Origin: Variovorax sp. PBL-H6
GTDB lineage: Bacteria; Pseudomonadota; Gammaproteobacteria; Burkholderiales; Burkholderiaceae_C
Assembly (NCBI RefSeq): GCF_901827155.1
Contig: NZ_LR594659.1
Location: 4,792,501-4,856,500, forward strand
Length of the DNA: 64,000 bases
Direction of reading: 5' to 3'
Shown: positions 37,467 through 46,794 of the stretch, piece by piece
Numbering within the stretch: the stretch's first letter is position 1
Layout of the letters: each line of letters opens with the position of its first letter
Program-made: the position numbers and the translations under genes
The notes under the pieces: model-generated
Seen by the model: the letters and a program-made list of their open reading frames with translations, nothing else
Databases searched by the model: none
Told to the model about the DNA's origin: nothing

Positions 37467-38504
37467 ATGCAGGTTTTCCGGGGTTTCAGGCATCCGGGCG
37501 TGGCTCCGGCCTGCGCCCTGACCATCGGCAATTTCGACGGCGTGCACCGCGGGCATCAGGCCATGCTGGGCCTGCTCAACACGGAGGCGCGCCTGCGCGG
37601 GCTGCCCAGCTGCGTGCTGACCTTCGAACCCCATCCGCGCGACTACTTCGCCCAGCGCACCAAGCGGCCCGAGCTGGCGCCAGCGCGCATCGCCACCTTG
37701 CGCGACAAGCTCAGCGCACTGGCGGCCAGCGGCGTGAACCAGACCATCGTGCTGCCCTTCGATGCCCGGCTCGCTTCCCGAACGCCGGAGGATTTCATCC
37801 GGCATGTCCTGATCGAGGGCCTGGGCGCACGCTACGTTCTGGTGGGCGACGATTTCCGCTTCGGTGCCAAGCGCGCGGGCGACTACGCGATGCTCGACGC
37901 AGCTGGCGAGGCCCATGGCTTCGACGTGGCGCGCATGAACAGCTACGAGGTACACGGCCTGCGCGTGTCCAGCTCCGCCGTACGCGAAGCGTTGGCCGAG
38001 GGCCGGATGAGCGACGTGCAGGCCCTGCTCGGCCGCCCCTACGCGATCTCCGGCCATGTGGTGCACGGCCGCAAGCTCGGCCGGGCCCTGGGCGCCTCGG
38101 CCCCGGGTCGCCATGATGGCTTTCGCACCCTCAATCTGCGTTTCAAGCACTGGAAGCCGGCCGCCAGCGGCATCTTCGCGGTACTGGTGCACGGCCTGGC
38201 CGAGCAGCCGCTGCACGGCGTCGCCAACCTGGGCGTGCGCCCTTCGCTCGACGCCAACGACGTGAACGCCGGCCGGGTCCTGCTCGAGACCCATTGCCTC
38301 GATTGGCCCGCCCACCTCGGCGAGGAGGGGGCCTACGGTAAAATCGCCCGCGTGGAACTGCTGCACAAACTGCACGACGAATTGCGCTACACCAGCCTCG
38401 AGGCCCTGACGGCGGGCATCGCCAAGGATGGCCGCGATGCACGTGCGTTCTTCGCTTCCGCCCACGCCGAGACCCGTCGCCAGACCACGCGCGATCGAAT
38501 TTAG
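37467..38504 (+). CDS. ribF: bifunctional riboflavin kinase/FAD synthetase
   Basis: A 345-residue enzyme making FMN and FAD. The N-terminal adenylyltransferase domain has [16 protein letters not shown] and [16 protein letters not shown], then SSSAVREAL. The C-terminal riboflavin kinase domain has [24 protein letters not shown] (slightly unusual, where GRxLGFPTAN is canonical), [12 protein letters not shown] and [21 protein letters not shown] at MQVFRGF is chosen; AGAAG precedes it. It opens the ribF-ileS-lspA cluster known from E. coli and other proteobacteria. The Leu-Gly-Ala-Ser variant in the flavin-binding loop deserves a check. Confidence 0.95.
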   Translation: MQVFRGFRHPGVAPACALTIGNFDGVHRGHQAMLGLLNTEARLRGLPSCVLTFEPHPRDYFAQRTKRPELAPARIATLRDKLSALAASGVNQTIVLPFDARLASRTPEDFIRHVLIEGLGARYVLVGDDFRFGAKRAGDYAMLDAAGEAHGFDVARMNSYEVHGLRVSSSAVREALAEGRMSDVQALLGRPYAISGHVVHGRKLGRALGASAPGRHDGFRTLNLRFKHWKPAASGIFAVLVHGLAEQPLHGVANLGVRPSLDANDVNAGRVLLETHCLDWPAHLGEEGAYGKIARVELLHKLHDELRYTSLEALTAGIAKDGRDARAFFASAHAETRRQTTRDRI

Positions 38505-38525
38505 CCCGGGCCCGACCGCGCTGCC

Positions 38526-38550
38526 GCCCTTCTGCAAGCTCAGGGCAGGC
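38526..38550 (-). repeat. short dispersed repeat, copy 1 (PELAEG-type)
   Basis: Read on the minus strand it is GCCTGCCCTGAGCTTGCAGA and a few more bases, close to a palindromic repeat I recall from many Comamonadaceae and Xanthomonadaceae genomes. In one frame it gives PELAEG. Confidence 0.55.
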
Positions 38551-38584
38551 GGCTTCTTTCCTTCGCACCGACGCCTTCCCCAAG

Positions 38585-38606
38585 GTTCGGGCCGAGCCTG
38601 TCGAAG
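38585..38606 (+). repeat. short dispersed repeat, copy 2 (inverted relative to copy 1)
   Basis: GTTCGGGCCGAGCCTGTCGA and two more bases. It resembles the common variant ending CTGTCGAAG and lies 34 bp from, and inverted to, copy 1 in the ribF-ileS gap, ending 20 nt before the ileS ATG. Confidence 0.55.
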
Positions 38607-38626
38607 TCCTCTGTTCGAACTTCACC

Positions 38627-41497
38627 ATGTCTGCTGACGCCGCCTCCACCACCGACTACCGCGCCACCCTAAACCTGCCCGACACGCCCTTTCCGATGCG
38701 GGGCGACCTGCCCAAGCGCGAACCGGGCTGGGTCCAGGAATGGAACGACGAGGGACGCTACCACCGCCTGCGCGACGCGCGCCGCGGCGCCCCCAAGTTC
38801 ATCCTGCACGACGGCCCGCCCTATGCCAACGGCCAGATCCACATGGGCCATGCCGTCAACAAGATCCTGAAGGACATGATCACCAAGGCGCGCCAGCTCG
38901 AGGGCTACGACGCGCTCTACGTGCCCGGCTGGGACTGCCACGGCCTGCCGATCGAGAACGCCATCGAGAAGAAGTACGGCCGCAATCTCAGCCGCGACGA
39001 GATGCAGGCGAAGAGCCGCGCCTACGCGTCCGAGCAGATCGCGCAGCAGATGGCCGACTTCCAGCGCCTGGGCGTGCTGGGCGAATGGGACCATCCGTAC
39101 AAGACCATGGACTTCGCCAACGAGGCGGGCGAGTTGCGCGCCTTCAAGCGCGTGATCGAGCGGGGCTTCGTCTATCGCGGGCTCAAGCCCGTGTACTGGT
39201 GCTTCGACTGCGGCTCCTCGCTCGCGGAGTTCGAGATCGAGTACGCGGACAAGAAGTCGAACACCGTCGATGTGGCGTTCAAGGCGCACGAACCGGCCAA
39301 AGTGCTGGAGGCCTTCGGACTGCCCTCATCCCGAACCGCTCCCGGAGCGCGAGGGAGTGAAGGCAAGGACATCTTCGCGGTGATCTGGACCACCACCGCC
39401 TGGACCCTCCCCGCCAACCAGGCGCTCAACCTCAACCCCGAGCTCGACTACGCGCTTGTCGACACCGAGCGCGGCCTCCTGATCCTGGCCGCCTCGCTGG
39501 TCGAGATGTGCATGAACCGCTATGCGCTCGACGGCAAGGTGCTCGCGACGGTCAAGGGCGACAAGCTGGGCGGACTCGAGTTCGAGCATCCGCTCTACGA
39601 TGTCGATGCCGGATACCACCGCCTGTCACCCGTCTACCTGGCCGACTACGCCACCGCGGAAGACGGCACCGGCATCGTCCACTCCTCGCCCGCCTACGGC
39701 CTCGACGACTTCAACTCCTGCGTCTCGCACGGCCTGGCCTATGACGACATCCTGAACCCGGTCCAAGGCAACGGCACCTATGCGCCGGACTTCCCGCTCT
39801 TCGGCGGCGAGCACATCTGGAAGGCGGTACCGCACATCATCCAGGCCCTGCGCGATGCCGGCCGGCTGTTGACCACCGAGGCCATCACCCACAGCTACCC
39901 GCACTGCTGGCGCCACAAGACGCCGGTGATCTACCGCGCCGCAGCCCAGTGGTTCGTGCGCATGGACGAGGGCGAGGGCGTGTTCACCAAGGACAAGGCG
40001 CCCAAGACCCTGCGCCAGATGGCGCTGGAGGCGATCGAAGAGACCGGCTTCTACCCCGAGAACGGCAAGGCGCGCCTGCACGACATGATCGCCAACCGGC
40101 CCGACTGGTGCATCAGCCGCCAGCGAAGCTGGGGTGTGCCGATTCCCTTCTTCCTGCACAAGGACACGGGCGAACTGCATCCTCGCACCATGGAAATCCT
40201 CAACCAGGCCGCCGCCATCGTCGAAAAAAGCGGCATCGAGGCCTGGAGCCGCGTCACGACCGAGGAGATCCTCGGGCCCGACGACGCGCCCCACTACACC
40301 AAGAGCACCGACATCCTCGAGGTCTGGTTCGACTCCGGCTCCACCTTCTCGCACGTGCTGCGCGGCACGCATGCAAACGTGCACCACGAGACCGGCCCCG
40401 AGGCCGACCTCTACCTCGAAGGCCATGACCAGCACCGCGGGTGGTTCCACTCATCGCTGCTGATCGCCTGCGCCCTCGAGGGCCGTGCCCCCTACAAGAG
40501 CCTGCTGACCCACGGCTTCACCGTCGACAGCCAGGGCCGCAAGATGAGCAAGTCGCTCGGCAACGGCATCGAGCCGCAGGAAGTGAACAAGAAGCTGGGC
40601 GCCGAGATCATCCGCCTCTGGGTGGCGGCCAGCGACTACTCGGGCGACATCGCCGGCGACGACAAGATCCTCGCGCGCGTGGTGGATGCCTACCGCCGCA
40701 TCCGCAATACGCTGCGCTTCCTGCTCGCCAACACCAGCGACTTCGACATCGCGAAGGATGCGGTGCCGCTCGACCAGTTGCTCGAGATCGACCGCTACGC
40801 GCTGAGCCGCGCCGCGCAGTTCCAGGCCGAGGTGCTTGCGCACTACAAGGTCTACGAGTTCCACCCGGTGGTGGCCAAGCTGCAGGTCTACTGCTCGGAG
40901 GACCTGGGCGCGTTCTACCTCGACATCCTGAAGGACCGCCTCTACACCACCGCCGCCGGCTCGCTCGCGCGCCGCAGTGCGCAGACCGCGCTCTGGCACA
41001 TCACGCAGGCGATGTTGCGCTGGATGGCGCCCTTCCTGAGCTTCACGGCGGAAGAGGCCTGGAAGTTCTGCGGCAATGGCGAGTCGATCTTCACGCAACA
41101 CTACTGCGAGCTCGGCACGCCCGACGAGGCGCTGCTGGCCCGGTGGTCGCGCATCCGCGAGATCCGCGATGCCGTCAACAAGGAAATCGAGAACGTGCGT
41201 GCCGCCGGCCAGGTCGGCTCCTCCCTGCAAGCGAACGTCAAGCTCGCCGTGCCGGCCGACGACCATGCGCTGCTGGCCTCGCTCGGTGAAGACCTGAAGT
41301 TCGTCTTCATCACCTCTGCCGTCGAGCTCGCGCAAGGGGACGGCGTCGCGGCACAGGTCTCGCCCAGCACAGCCACCAAATGCGAGCGCTGCTGGCATTG
41401 GCGCGACGATGTCGGCCACGACCCGGCGCACCCGGGCCTGTGCGGCCGCTGCACCAGCAACCTGTTCGGCGCCGGCGAAGCCAGGAGTGCCGCCTGA
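38627..41497 (+). CDS. ileS: isoleucyl-tRNA synthetase
   Basis: A 956-residue class I synthetase charging tRNA-Ile. HIGH-type [15 protein letters not shown], the editing domain with [21 protein letters not shown] loop [10 protein letters not shown] and a C-terminal zinc finger (CERCWHW, then CGRCTSN) are all present. This zinc-bearing form is the bacterial type sensitive to mupirocin in the family literature. Between residues 226 and 246 a Ser/Arg/Gly-rich segment ([13 protein letters not shown]) interrupts the usual sequence before KDIFAVIW. The stop overlaps the lspA start (TGATG). No strong ribosome-binding site; the leader carries two short repeats. Confidence 0.98.
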   Translation: MSADAASTTDYRATLNLPDTPFPMRGDLPKREPGWVQEWNDEGRYHRLRDARRGAPKFILHDGPPYANGQIHMGHAVNKILKDMITKARQLEGYDALYVPGWDCHGLPIENAIEKKYGRNLSRDEMQAKSRAYASEQIAQQMADFQRLGVLGEWDHPYKTMDFANEAGELRAFKRVIERGFVYRGLKPVYWCFDCGSSLAEFEIEYADKKSNTVDVAFKAHEPAKVLEAFGLPSSRTAPGARGSEGKDIFAVIWTTTAWTLPANQALNLNPELDYALVDTERGLLILAASLVEMCMNRYALDGKVLATVKGDKLGGLEFEHPLYDVDAGYHRLSPVYLADYATAEDGTGIVHSSPAYGLDDFNSCVSHGLAYDDILNPVQGNGTYAPDFPLFGGEHIWKAVPHIIQALRDAGRLLTTEAITHSYPHCWRHKTPVIYRAAAQWFVRMDEGEGVFTKDKAPKTLRQMALEAIEETGFYPENGKARLHDMIANRPDWCISRQRSWGVPIPFFLHKDTGELHPRTMEILNQAAAIVEKSGIEAWSRVTTEEILGPDDAPHYTKSTDILEVWFDSGSTFSHVLRGTHANVHHETGPEADLYLEGHDQHRGWFHSSLLIACALEGRAPYKSLLTHGFTVDSQGRKMSKSLGNGIEPQEVNKKLGAEIIRLWVAASDYSGDIAGDDKILARVVDAYRRIRNTLRFLLANTSDFDIAKDAVPLDQLLEIDRYALSRAAQFQAEVLAHYKVYEFHPVVAKLQVYCSEDLGAFYLDILKDRLYTTAAGSLARRSAQTALWHITQAMLRWMAPFLSFTAEEAWKFCGNGESIFTQHYCELGTPDEALLARWSRIREIRDAVNKEIENVRAAGQVGSSLQANVKLAVPADDHALLASLGEDLKFVFITSAVELAQGDGVAAQVSPSTATKCERCWHWRDDVGHDPAHPGLCGRCTSNLFGAGEARSAA

Positions 41498-42000
41498 TGG
41501 CCGCCACCCGCTCCCTCGCCCCGCCGCGCACCGGCATTTGGCCCTGGCTCGCACTGGCCCTTGTGATCCTGATCCTCGACCAGTTCACCAAGACGCTGAT
41601 CCTGGGCTACTACAAGCTGGGCGACGCCACTTACGTCACCGGCTTCTTCAACATCGTGCGTGCCCACAACACCGGCGCCGCCTTCTCCTTCCTCGCGGAC
41701 GCGGCGGGCTGGCAGCGCTGGTTCTTCACCGCAATCGGGATTGCGGCGGCGCTGTTCATCGTGTGGATGCTGCGTTCACATGCGGGGCAAAAGCTCTTTT
41801 CCTTCGCCATGGCTGCGATCCTCGGTGGCGCCATCGGCAACGTGGTCGATCGCATGATGCATGGCTACGTGGTCGACTTCCTCGACTTCCACCTGGCCGG
41901 CCGGCATTTCCCGGCCTTCAACGTGGCCGACAGCGCGATCACGATCGGCGCGATCTGCCTCATCCTCGACGAGCTGCGACGCGTACGCCGGGGCAAGTAG
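41497..42000 (+). CDS. lspA: lipoprotein signal peptidase (signal peptidase II)
   Basis: A 167-residue inner-membrane aspartic protease cleaving prolipoprotein signal peptides at the lipid-modified Cys. Four hydrophobic segments; the catalytic Asp residues lie in [15 protein letters not shown] and [22 protein letters not shown] is another family block. Its ATG overlaps the ileS stop by one base, so translation is coupled. Together with ribF and ileS this reproduces the enterobacterial order; fkpB and ispH do not follow here. Confidence 0.97.
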   Translation: MAATRSLAPPRTGIWPWLALALVILILDQFTKTLILGYYKLGDATYVTGFFNIVRAHNTGAAFSFLADAAGWQRWFFTAIGIAAALFIVWMLRSHAGQKLFSFAMAAILGGAIGNVVDRMMHGYVVDFLDFHLAGRHFPAFNVADSAITIGAICLILDELRRVRRGK

Positions 42001-42053
42001 GGGCCGCCCCCGGCAAACGCAAGCCGAAGGCTGGTCTATAGTCGTCGGCTTCC

Positions 42054-43712
42054 ATGAAGCACCTGTTGAATCTACTGGCCGCCGTTGCGTTGCTGGTATG
42101 GGGCACCCATCTCGTTCGCACCGGCGTGCTGCGCGTCTTCGGCGCCAACCTGCGCAAGATCCTGGTCCACAGCATGCGCAACCGCTTTACCGCGGCGCTT
42201 TCGGGGATCGGCGTCACGGCGCTGGTGCAGTCGAGCACCGCCACCTCGCTGATGACTTCCTCCTTCGTCGGCCAGGGCCTGGTGGCCCTGCCGGCCGCGC
42301 TGGCCGTCATGCGCGGCGCCGACGTCGGTACTGCGCTGATGTCGGTGCTGTTCTCGGCCGACCTCTCCTGGCTGTCGCCGCTCTTCATCTTCGTCGGCGT
42401 GGTGCTTTTCATCTCGCGCGGCTCCACCGTGGCCGGTCGCGTCGGGCGGGTGCTGATCGGTCTTGGCCTGATGCTGCTGGCGCTGCGGCTGGTGGTCGAG
42501 GCGACCGGGCCGCTGTTCTCATCCCAACCGGTGCTGGAGCTGCTGGCCTCGCTCGGCAGCGACGTGCTGCTGGAGATCACCATCGGCGCGGTGCTGGCCA
42601 TCGCGGCGTACTCCAGTCTCGCGGTGGTGCTGCTGGTGGCCGCCATGGCCAGCTCCAACGTGGTGCCGCTGGATGTGGCGCTGGGCCTGGTGCTGGGCGC
42701 CAACCTTGGCAGTGGGTTGCTGGCGGTGCTGACCACCGCGAAATCCGCGGTCGAGGTGCGCCAGGTCACCGTCGGCAACCTGGTCTTCAAGTTGCTGGGC
42801 GTGGCGATCGCGGCGCCTTTCGTCGGGACCTACCTGCGCGAGGCCCGGCCTTATATCTCCGACGCGACGCAGCTGGTCGTGCTCTTCCACCTGGGCTTCA
42901 ACCTGGTGATCAGCATCGGCTTCATCGGCTTCACCGGCTGGGTCGCGCGACTGATGAAGCACCTGCTCCCGATGCCGACCGACCCCACGGCCATGCAGCG
43001 GCCACGCCATCTCGATCCATCGGCGCTGTCCACGCCCACCCTCGCCATCTCCAACGCCGCGCGCGAGGCCCTGCACCAGGCCGACGTGGTCGAGACCATG
43101 CTGATCGGCATGCTCAAGGTGATCCGCGACAACGACCTGCGCCTGGCCGCCGAGCTGCGCAAAATGGACGACACGGTGGACGAGCTGTACTCGGCCATCA
43201 AGTACTACCTGACCAAGATCTCGCGCGAGGCGCTCGGCGAGGAGGAAAGCCGGCGCTGGACCGACATCGTCAGCTTCACCATCAACATGGAGCAGATCGG
43301 CGACATCATCGAGCGGGTGATCCTCGACATCGAGGACAAGAAGATCAAGAAGCAACGCAACTTCTCCGCCGCCGGCATGCGCGAGATCGTCGAGCTGCAC
43401 GAGCGCCTGCTCGCCAATCTGCGGCTCGGCATGAGCGTGTTCCTCAATGCCAACGTGCGCGACGCCCAGAAGCTGCTGGAAGAGAAGGCACGCTTCCGAG
43501 ACCTCGAGCGCGCCTATGCTTCCACGCACCTCGAGCGGCTTGCGGAACAGACCGCCTCGAGCATCGAGACCAGCTCGCTGCACATCGACCTGATCAGCGA
43601 GCTCAAGCGCATCAACTCCCACATCTGCTCGATCGCCTACCCGATCCTCGACTCGGCCGGTGCGCTCTCGCGCACGCGCATGCGCGAGTCGCGGCTCAGT
43701 CCGATGGAGTGA
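42054..43712 (+). CDS. Na/Pi cotransporter family protein with PhoU-like C-terminus
   Basis: A 552-residue membrane protein. Residues 1-310 form a Na/Pi (NptA/YjbB) transporter domain with two inverted QSSTATS-type repeats: VQSSTATSLMTSSF near 60 and LGANLGSGLLAVLTT near 220. The remaining 240 residues are helical and PhoU-like (AREALHQADVVETMLIGMLK, then IGDIIERVILDIED). Such proteins export or import phosphate with sodium. No pst or phoB gene is nearby. It starts 53 nt after lspA on the same strand and converges with qor. Confidence 0.9.
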   Translation: MKHLLNLLAAVALLVWGTHLVRTGVLRVFGANLRKILVHSMRNRFTAALSGIGVTALVQSSTATSLMTSSFVGQGLVALPAALAVMRGADVGTALMSVLFSADLSWLSPLFIFVGVVLFISRGSTVAGRVGRVLIGLGLMLLALRLVVEATGPLFSSQPVLELLASLGSDVLLEITIGAVLAIAAYSSLAVVLLVAAMASSNVVPLDVALGLVLGANLGSGLLAVLTTAKSAVEVRQVTVGNLVFKLLGVAIAAPFVGTYLREARPYISDATQLVVLFHLGFNLVISIGFIGFTGWVARLMKHLLPMPTDPTAMQRPRHLDPSALSTPTLAISNAAREALHQADVVETMLIGMLKVIRDNDLRLAAELRKMDDTVDELYSAIKYYLTKISREALGEEESRRWTDIVSFTINMEQIGDIIERVILDIEDKKIKKQRNFSAAGMREIVELHERLLANLRLGMSVFLNANVRDAQKLLEEKARFRDLERAYASTHLERLAEQTASSIETSSLHIDLISELKRINSHICSIAYPILDSAGALSRTRMRESRLSPME

Positions 43713-43719
43713 CGGAGCC

Positions 43720-44706
43720 TCAAAGTGTGAGGATCGTGCAGCCCGTGGTCTTGCGCGCTTCCAGGTCGCGGTGCGCCTGCTGCACCTCGGCCAGCGGATA
43801 GCGCTGTGCGATCGGGATTTTGACGGCGCCGCTTTCCACCACCGCGAACAGGTCGTCCGCCATCGCCTGCGTGCGCTCGCGGCTGGAGATGTGGGAGAAC
43901 AGCGTCGGACGGGTCACGTAGAGCGAGCCCTTGGACGCCAGCAGGCCGAGATTGAAGGGCGGCACCGGCCCCGAGCCGTTGCCGAAGATCGCGAGCAGGC
44001 CGAAGGGCCGCAGGCAGTTCAGCGAGCCTTCGAAGGTGTCCTTGCCCACCGAGTCGTAGACCACCTTCACGCCCTGGCCGCCGGTGATCTCCTTGACGCG
44101 CTCGGCAAAGTTCTCGGTGCTGTAGTTGATTGCGTGCGCCGCGCCGTGCTCCAGCGCCAGCGTGCACTTGGCATCGGTGCCGGCGGTGCCGATCAGTTGC
44201 AGGCCCAGGGCCTTGGCCCACTGGCAGGCGATCAGGCCGACGCCCCCGGCGGCCGCGTGAAAGAGGATGAAGTCGCCCGGCTGCAAGCCCTCGGCCGGCA
44301 GCGTCTTCTTCAGCAGGTACTGAGCGGTCAGCCCCTTGAGCATCATGGCCGCCCCCGTCTCGAACGAGATCGCGTCGGGCAGCTTGCACACGTTCTTTGC
44401 CGGCATCACGCGCAGCTCGCTGTAGGCGCCCGGCGGCTGGCTGGCATAGGCGGCGCGGTCGCCGGCCTTCAGGTGGGCGACGCCCTCGCCCACCGCCTCG
44501 ACCACCCCCGCGGCTTCCATGCCGAGTTGCAGCGGCATCGCGAAGGGGTAGAGCCCGCTGCGCTGGTAGGTGTCGATGAAGTTGAGGCCGACCGCATGGT
44601 GACGGATGCGGATTTCGCCCGGCCCGGGCTCGCCGACCTCCACGTCGACGATCTTCAGTTCTTCGGGACCGCCGTGGCGGTTGATGCGAACGGCTTGGCT
44701 GCGCAT
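43720..44706 (-). CDS. qor: NADPH:quinone oxidoreductase (zinc-independent MDR)
   Basis: A 328-residue medium-chain dehydrogenase/reductase of the QOR group, reducing quinones with NADPH. GLNFIDTYQRSGLYP and GMEAAGVVEAVGEGV are hallmark blocks, and the nucleotide-binding HAAAGGVGLIACQWAKALG follows. The zinc-binding residues of alcohol dehydrogenases are absent. The length and C-terminal YPLAEVQQAHRDLEARKTTG match E. coli Qor. Its end nearly abuts the convergent Na/Pi gene. 213 nt upstream to the SDR gene hold no gene that I can see. Confidence 0.93.
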   Translation of the reverse strand: MRSQAVRINRHGGPEELKIVDVEVGEPGPGEIRIRHHAVGLNFIDTYQRSGLYPFAMPLQLGMEAAGVVEAVGEGVAHLKAGDRAAYASQPPGAYSELRVMPAKNVCKLPDAISFETGAAMMLKGLTAQYLLKKTLPAEGLQPGDFILFHAAAGGVGLIACQWAKALGLQLIGTAGTDAKCTLALEHGAAHAINYSTENFAERVKEITGGQGVKVVYDSVGKDTFEGSLNCLRPFGLLAIFGNGSGPVPPFNLGLLASKGSLYVTRPTLFSHISSRERTQAMADDLFAVVESGAVKIPIAQRYPLAEVQQAHRDLEARKTTGCTILTL

Positions 44707-44919
44707 GGGTGTCCTCTTTCAGTTCTGCTTGCACGAAAAGAGCACATGGTAGACAGGCCCGAGATCCGGTGCTGGGCCGCACGAAATGCCCGCGCGTGGG
44801 CGGATCAGTTCGGCGGGGCGCTGTTCTCGTCGGCGCACCGTCTCCTCGCAAAGGTGCCCACGGATGTGCGGGGCGGCCCGCCCCTGCAGCAAAGCGATCA
44901 AAGCGGATCGCCAAGAATC

Positions 44920-45711
44920 CTAGTAGGTCCCTGGGTAGGCCCCGCCATCCGCCAGGATGTTCTGACCATTCAGATAACCCGCCTGCACGCTGCACAGGAA
45001 GGCGCAGATCGCGCCGAACTCCTCCGGCGTGCCGAAGCGCTTCGCCGGGATGGTCTTCTTGCGGCTCTCCCACACCGCATCGAAGTCCTGCCCCGACTTC
45101 TTGGCAGCGCCCGCCATCGTGCCCTTGAGGCGGTCGGTTTCGAAGGCGCCCGGCAGCAGGTTGTTGAGCGTCACGCCGCGCGCCGCGACCCCGCTGCGCG
45201 CCACGCCCGCCACGAAGCCCGTGAGCCCGCTGCGGGCGCCATTGGACAGGCCGAGGATGTCGATCGGCGCCTTCACCGAGCTCGAGGTGATGTTCACGAT
45301 GCGCCCGAAGCCGCGCGCCGCCATGCCGTCGATCGTGGCCTTGATCAGCTCGATGGGCGTGAGCATGTTGGCATCCACCGCCTTCATCCAGGCCTCGCGG
45401 TCCCAGTCACGGAAGTCGCCCGGCGGCGGGCCGCCCGCATTGGTGACGACGATGTCGTAGTCCTTGTGCGCCGCAAAGGCCGAGGCGCGGCCCTCGGGCG
45501 TGGTGATGTCGGCGGCCACCGGCCTCACCCACGGCCCGCCCGCACGGGCCGCGGCCTCGATCTTCTTCGCCGCCTCGGCCAACGCCTCGGCACCGCGCGC
45601 CACGATCACCACGTTCACGCCCTCGCGCACCAGCGCCTCCGCGCACCCGTAGCCAAGCCCCTTGCTGGCACCGCACACCAGGGCCGTGCGGCCTGTGATT
45701 CCCAGATCCAT
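44920..45711 (-). CDS. short-chain dehydrogenase/reductase
   Basis: A 263-residue SDR. Cofactor motif ALVCGASKGLGYG lies at residues 10-22 and the NAG motif reads NAGGPPPGD. The active-site Ser lies in NITSSSVKAP, but the usual YxxxK is replaced by a region reading LGLSNGARSG, as in the ketoreductase-like FabG relatives that lack Tyr. So it may be an atypical SDR with altered catalysis. AAGGAG is well placed before the ATG. It is preceded by a palindromic repeat region. Confidence 0.88.
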   Translation of the reverse strand: MDLGITGRTALVCGASKGLGYGCAEALVREGVNVVIVARGAEALAEAAKKIEAAARAGGPWVRPVAADITTPEGRASAFAAHKDYDIVVTNAGGPPPGDFRDWDREAWMKAVDANMLTPIELIKATIDGMAARGFGRIVNITSSSVKAPIDILGLSNGARSGLTGFVAGVARSGVAARGVTLNNLLPGAFETDRLKGTMAGAAKKSGQDFDAVWESRKKTIPAKRFGTPEEFGAICAFLCSVQAGYLNGQNILADGGAYPGTY

Positions 45712-45741
45712 ATCGATTGCTCCTTGACGCTTCGTGTGGGT

Positions 45742-45858
45742 CGCGACAGTGGGGACTGTCGCGGCCGATCGGGGGAACACCGCGGAACCGGCTTTGCCGG
45801 GCCGCTGGTGTTGCCCCCGGTGAGGGGGTAGGCGGCCACACGAAGTGGGCCAACCTGG
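45742..45858. repeat. palindromic intergenic repeat region
   Basis: Two nested structures: CGCGACAGT/ACTGTCGCG with a GGGG loop, then a longer imperfect palindrome from GGGGGAACACCGCGG to CCGCTGGTGTTGCCCCC enclosing CCGGC/GCCGG. The tail reads CACACGAAGTGGGCCAACCT, a phrase I recall as multicopy in Variovorax and Acidovorax. It fills the gap between eamA and the SDR gene. Confidence 0.7.
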
Positions 45859-45867
45859 GGGAGAGTG

Positions 45868-46788
45868 TCATCCCGTTCGTGTGAACACAAAGATGCCGGC
45901 GATGACCAGCGCAGTGCCGGCCGCGATCCACGCTGTGAAGGGTTCGCCGAGGATCAGCGCGCCCATCACGACGGTCGACATCGGCCCGATCATGCCGGTT
46001 TGCGCGGCCATCGCGGGGCCGATGCGCTCGATGGCCATCATCACCGCCAGCACCGGCAGCGCGGTACAGACGGTCGCGTTGAGCACCGAGAGCCAGATCA
46101 CTTCGGGCGCCAACTGCAGAACGGTGTCCAACGGGCGCAGCAGAACAAACTGGATGATGCACAACACGCAGGCCACGCCGGTCGCCAGCCCGACCAGCCG
46201 GAGCGAGCCGAGCCGCTTGACGAACTCGCCGCTGGCCACCAGGTAGATCGCGTAGCTCACCGCACTCAGGAACACCAGCAGCGTGCCCCAGGCAGCCGCG
46301 CTGGACTGGCCGAGGCTCATTTCATGGCCGAAGACCAGCAGCACGCCGGCGTAGCTGATCGCCATGCCGGCCATCTGCCAGCGCGTGATGCGGCGGCGGT
46401 AGGCGATCCAGCCGAACAGCAGCACCAGCGTCGGGTTGAGGTAGAGCATGAGCCGCTCAAGGCTCGCCGTGATGTAGGCCAGGCCGGCGAAGTCGAGAAA
46501 GCTGGACAGGTAATAGCCGGAGAAGCCCAGCCCCATCACGCCCAACCAGTCGCGCCGCGTGAGCGGCGGCTTGCCGCGCCCCGCCCACCATGCCATGAGC
46601 GCAAACAGCGGCAGCGCGAACAGCATGCGGAGCATGATGAGCGTGACCGCGTCCACCCCGTAGCGATAGGCCAGCTTGACGATGATGGCCTTGCCGCTGA
46701 AGGCGATGGCGCCCAAAGAGGCAAGCGCCAGGCCGGGGCCGAGGTGCCTGTACGCGTGGGGTCCGGTAGCGGCCTGAACAGAGGACAT
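45868..46788 (-). CDS. EamA/DMT-family transporter
   Basis: A 306-residue inner-membrane protein with ten hydrophobic segments in two EamA repeats, of the drug/metabolite transporter superfamily, mainly metabolite exporters. ALASLGAIAFSGKAIIVKLAYRYGVDAVTLIMLRML opens the first repeat, and YITASLERLMLYLNPTLVLLFGWI is typical of its fourth and fifth helices. It starts 6 nt after ggt, so the two are almost certainly cotranscribed. Export of an amino acid or a gamma-glutamyl hydrolysis product would fit, but this is inference. Confidence 0.9.
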   Translation of the reverse strand: MSSVQAATGPHAYRHLGPGLALASLGAIAFSGKAIIVKLAYRYGVDAVTLIMLRMLFALPLFALMAWWAGRGKPPLTRRDWLGVMGLGFSGYYLSSFLDFAGLAYITASLERLMLYLNPTLVLLFGWIAYRRRITRWQMAGMAISYAGVLLVFGHEMSLGQSSAAAWGTLLVFLSAVSYAIYLVASGEFVKRLGSLRLVGLATGVACVLCIIQFVLLRPLDTVLQLAPEVIWLSVLNATVCTALPVLAVMMAIERIGPAMAAQTGMIGPMSTVVMGALILGEPFTAWIAAGTALVIAGIFVFTRTG

Positions 46789-46794
46789 CGGCGA

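Noticed and set aside
44707..44919. Possible small gene in the 213-nt gap between qor and the SDR gene
   Set aside because: No frame with ribosome-binding site and coding composition; nothing recognisable.
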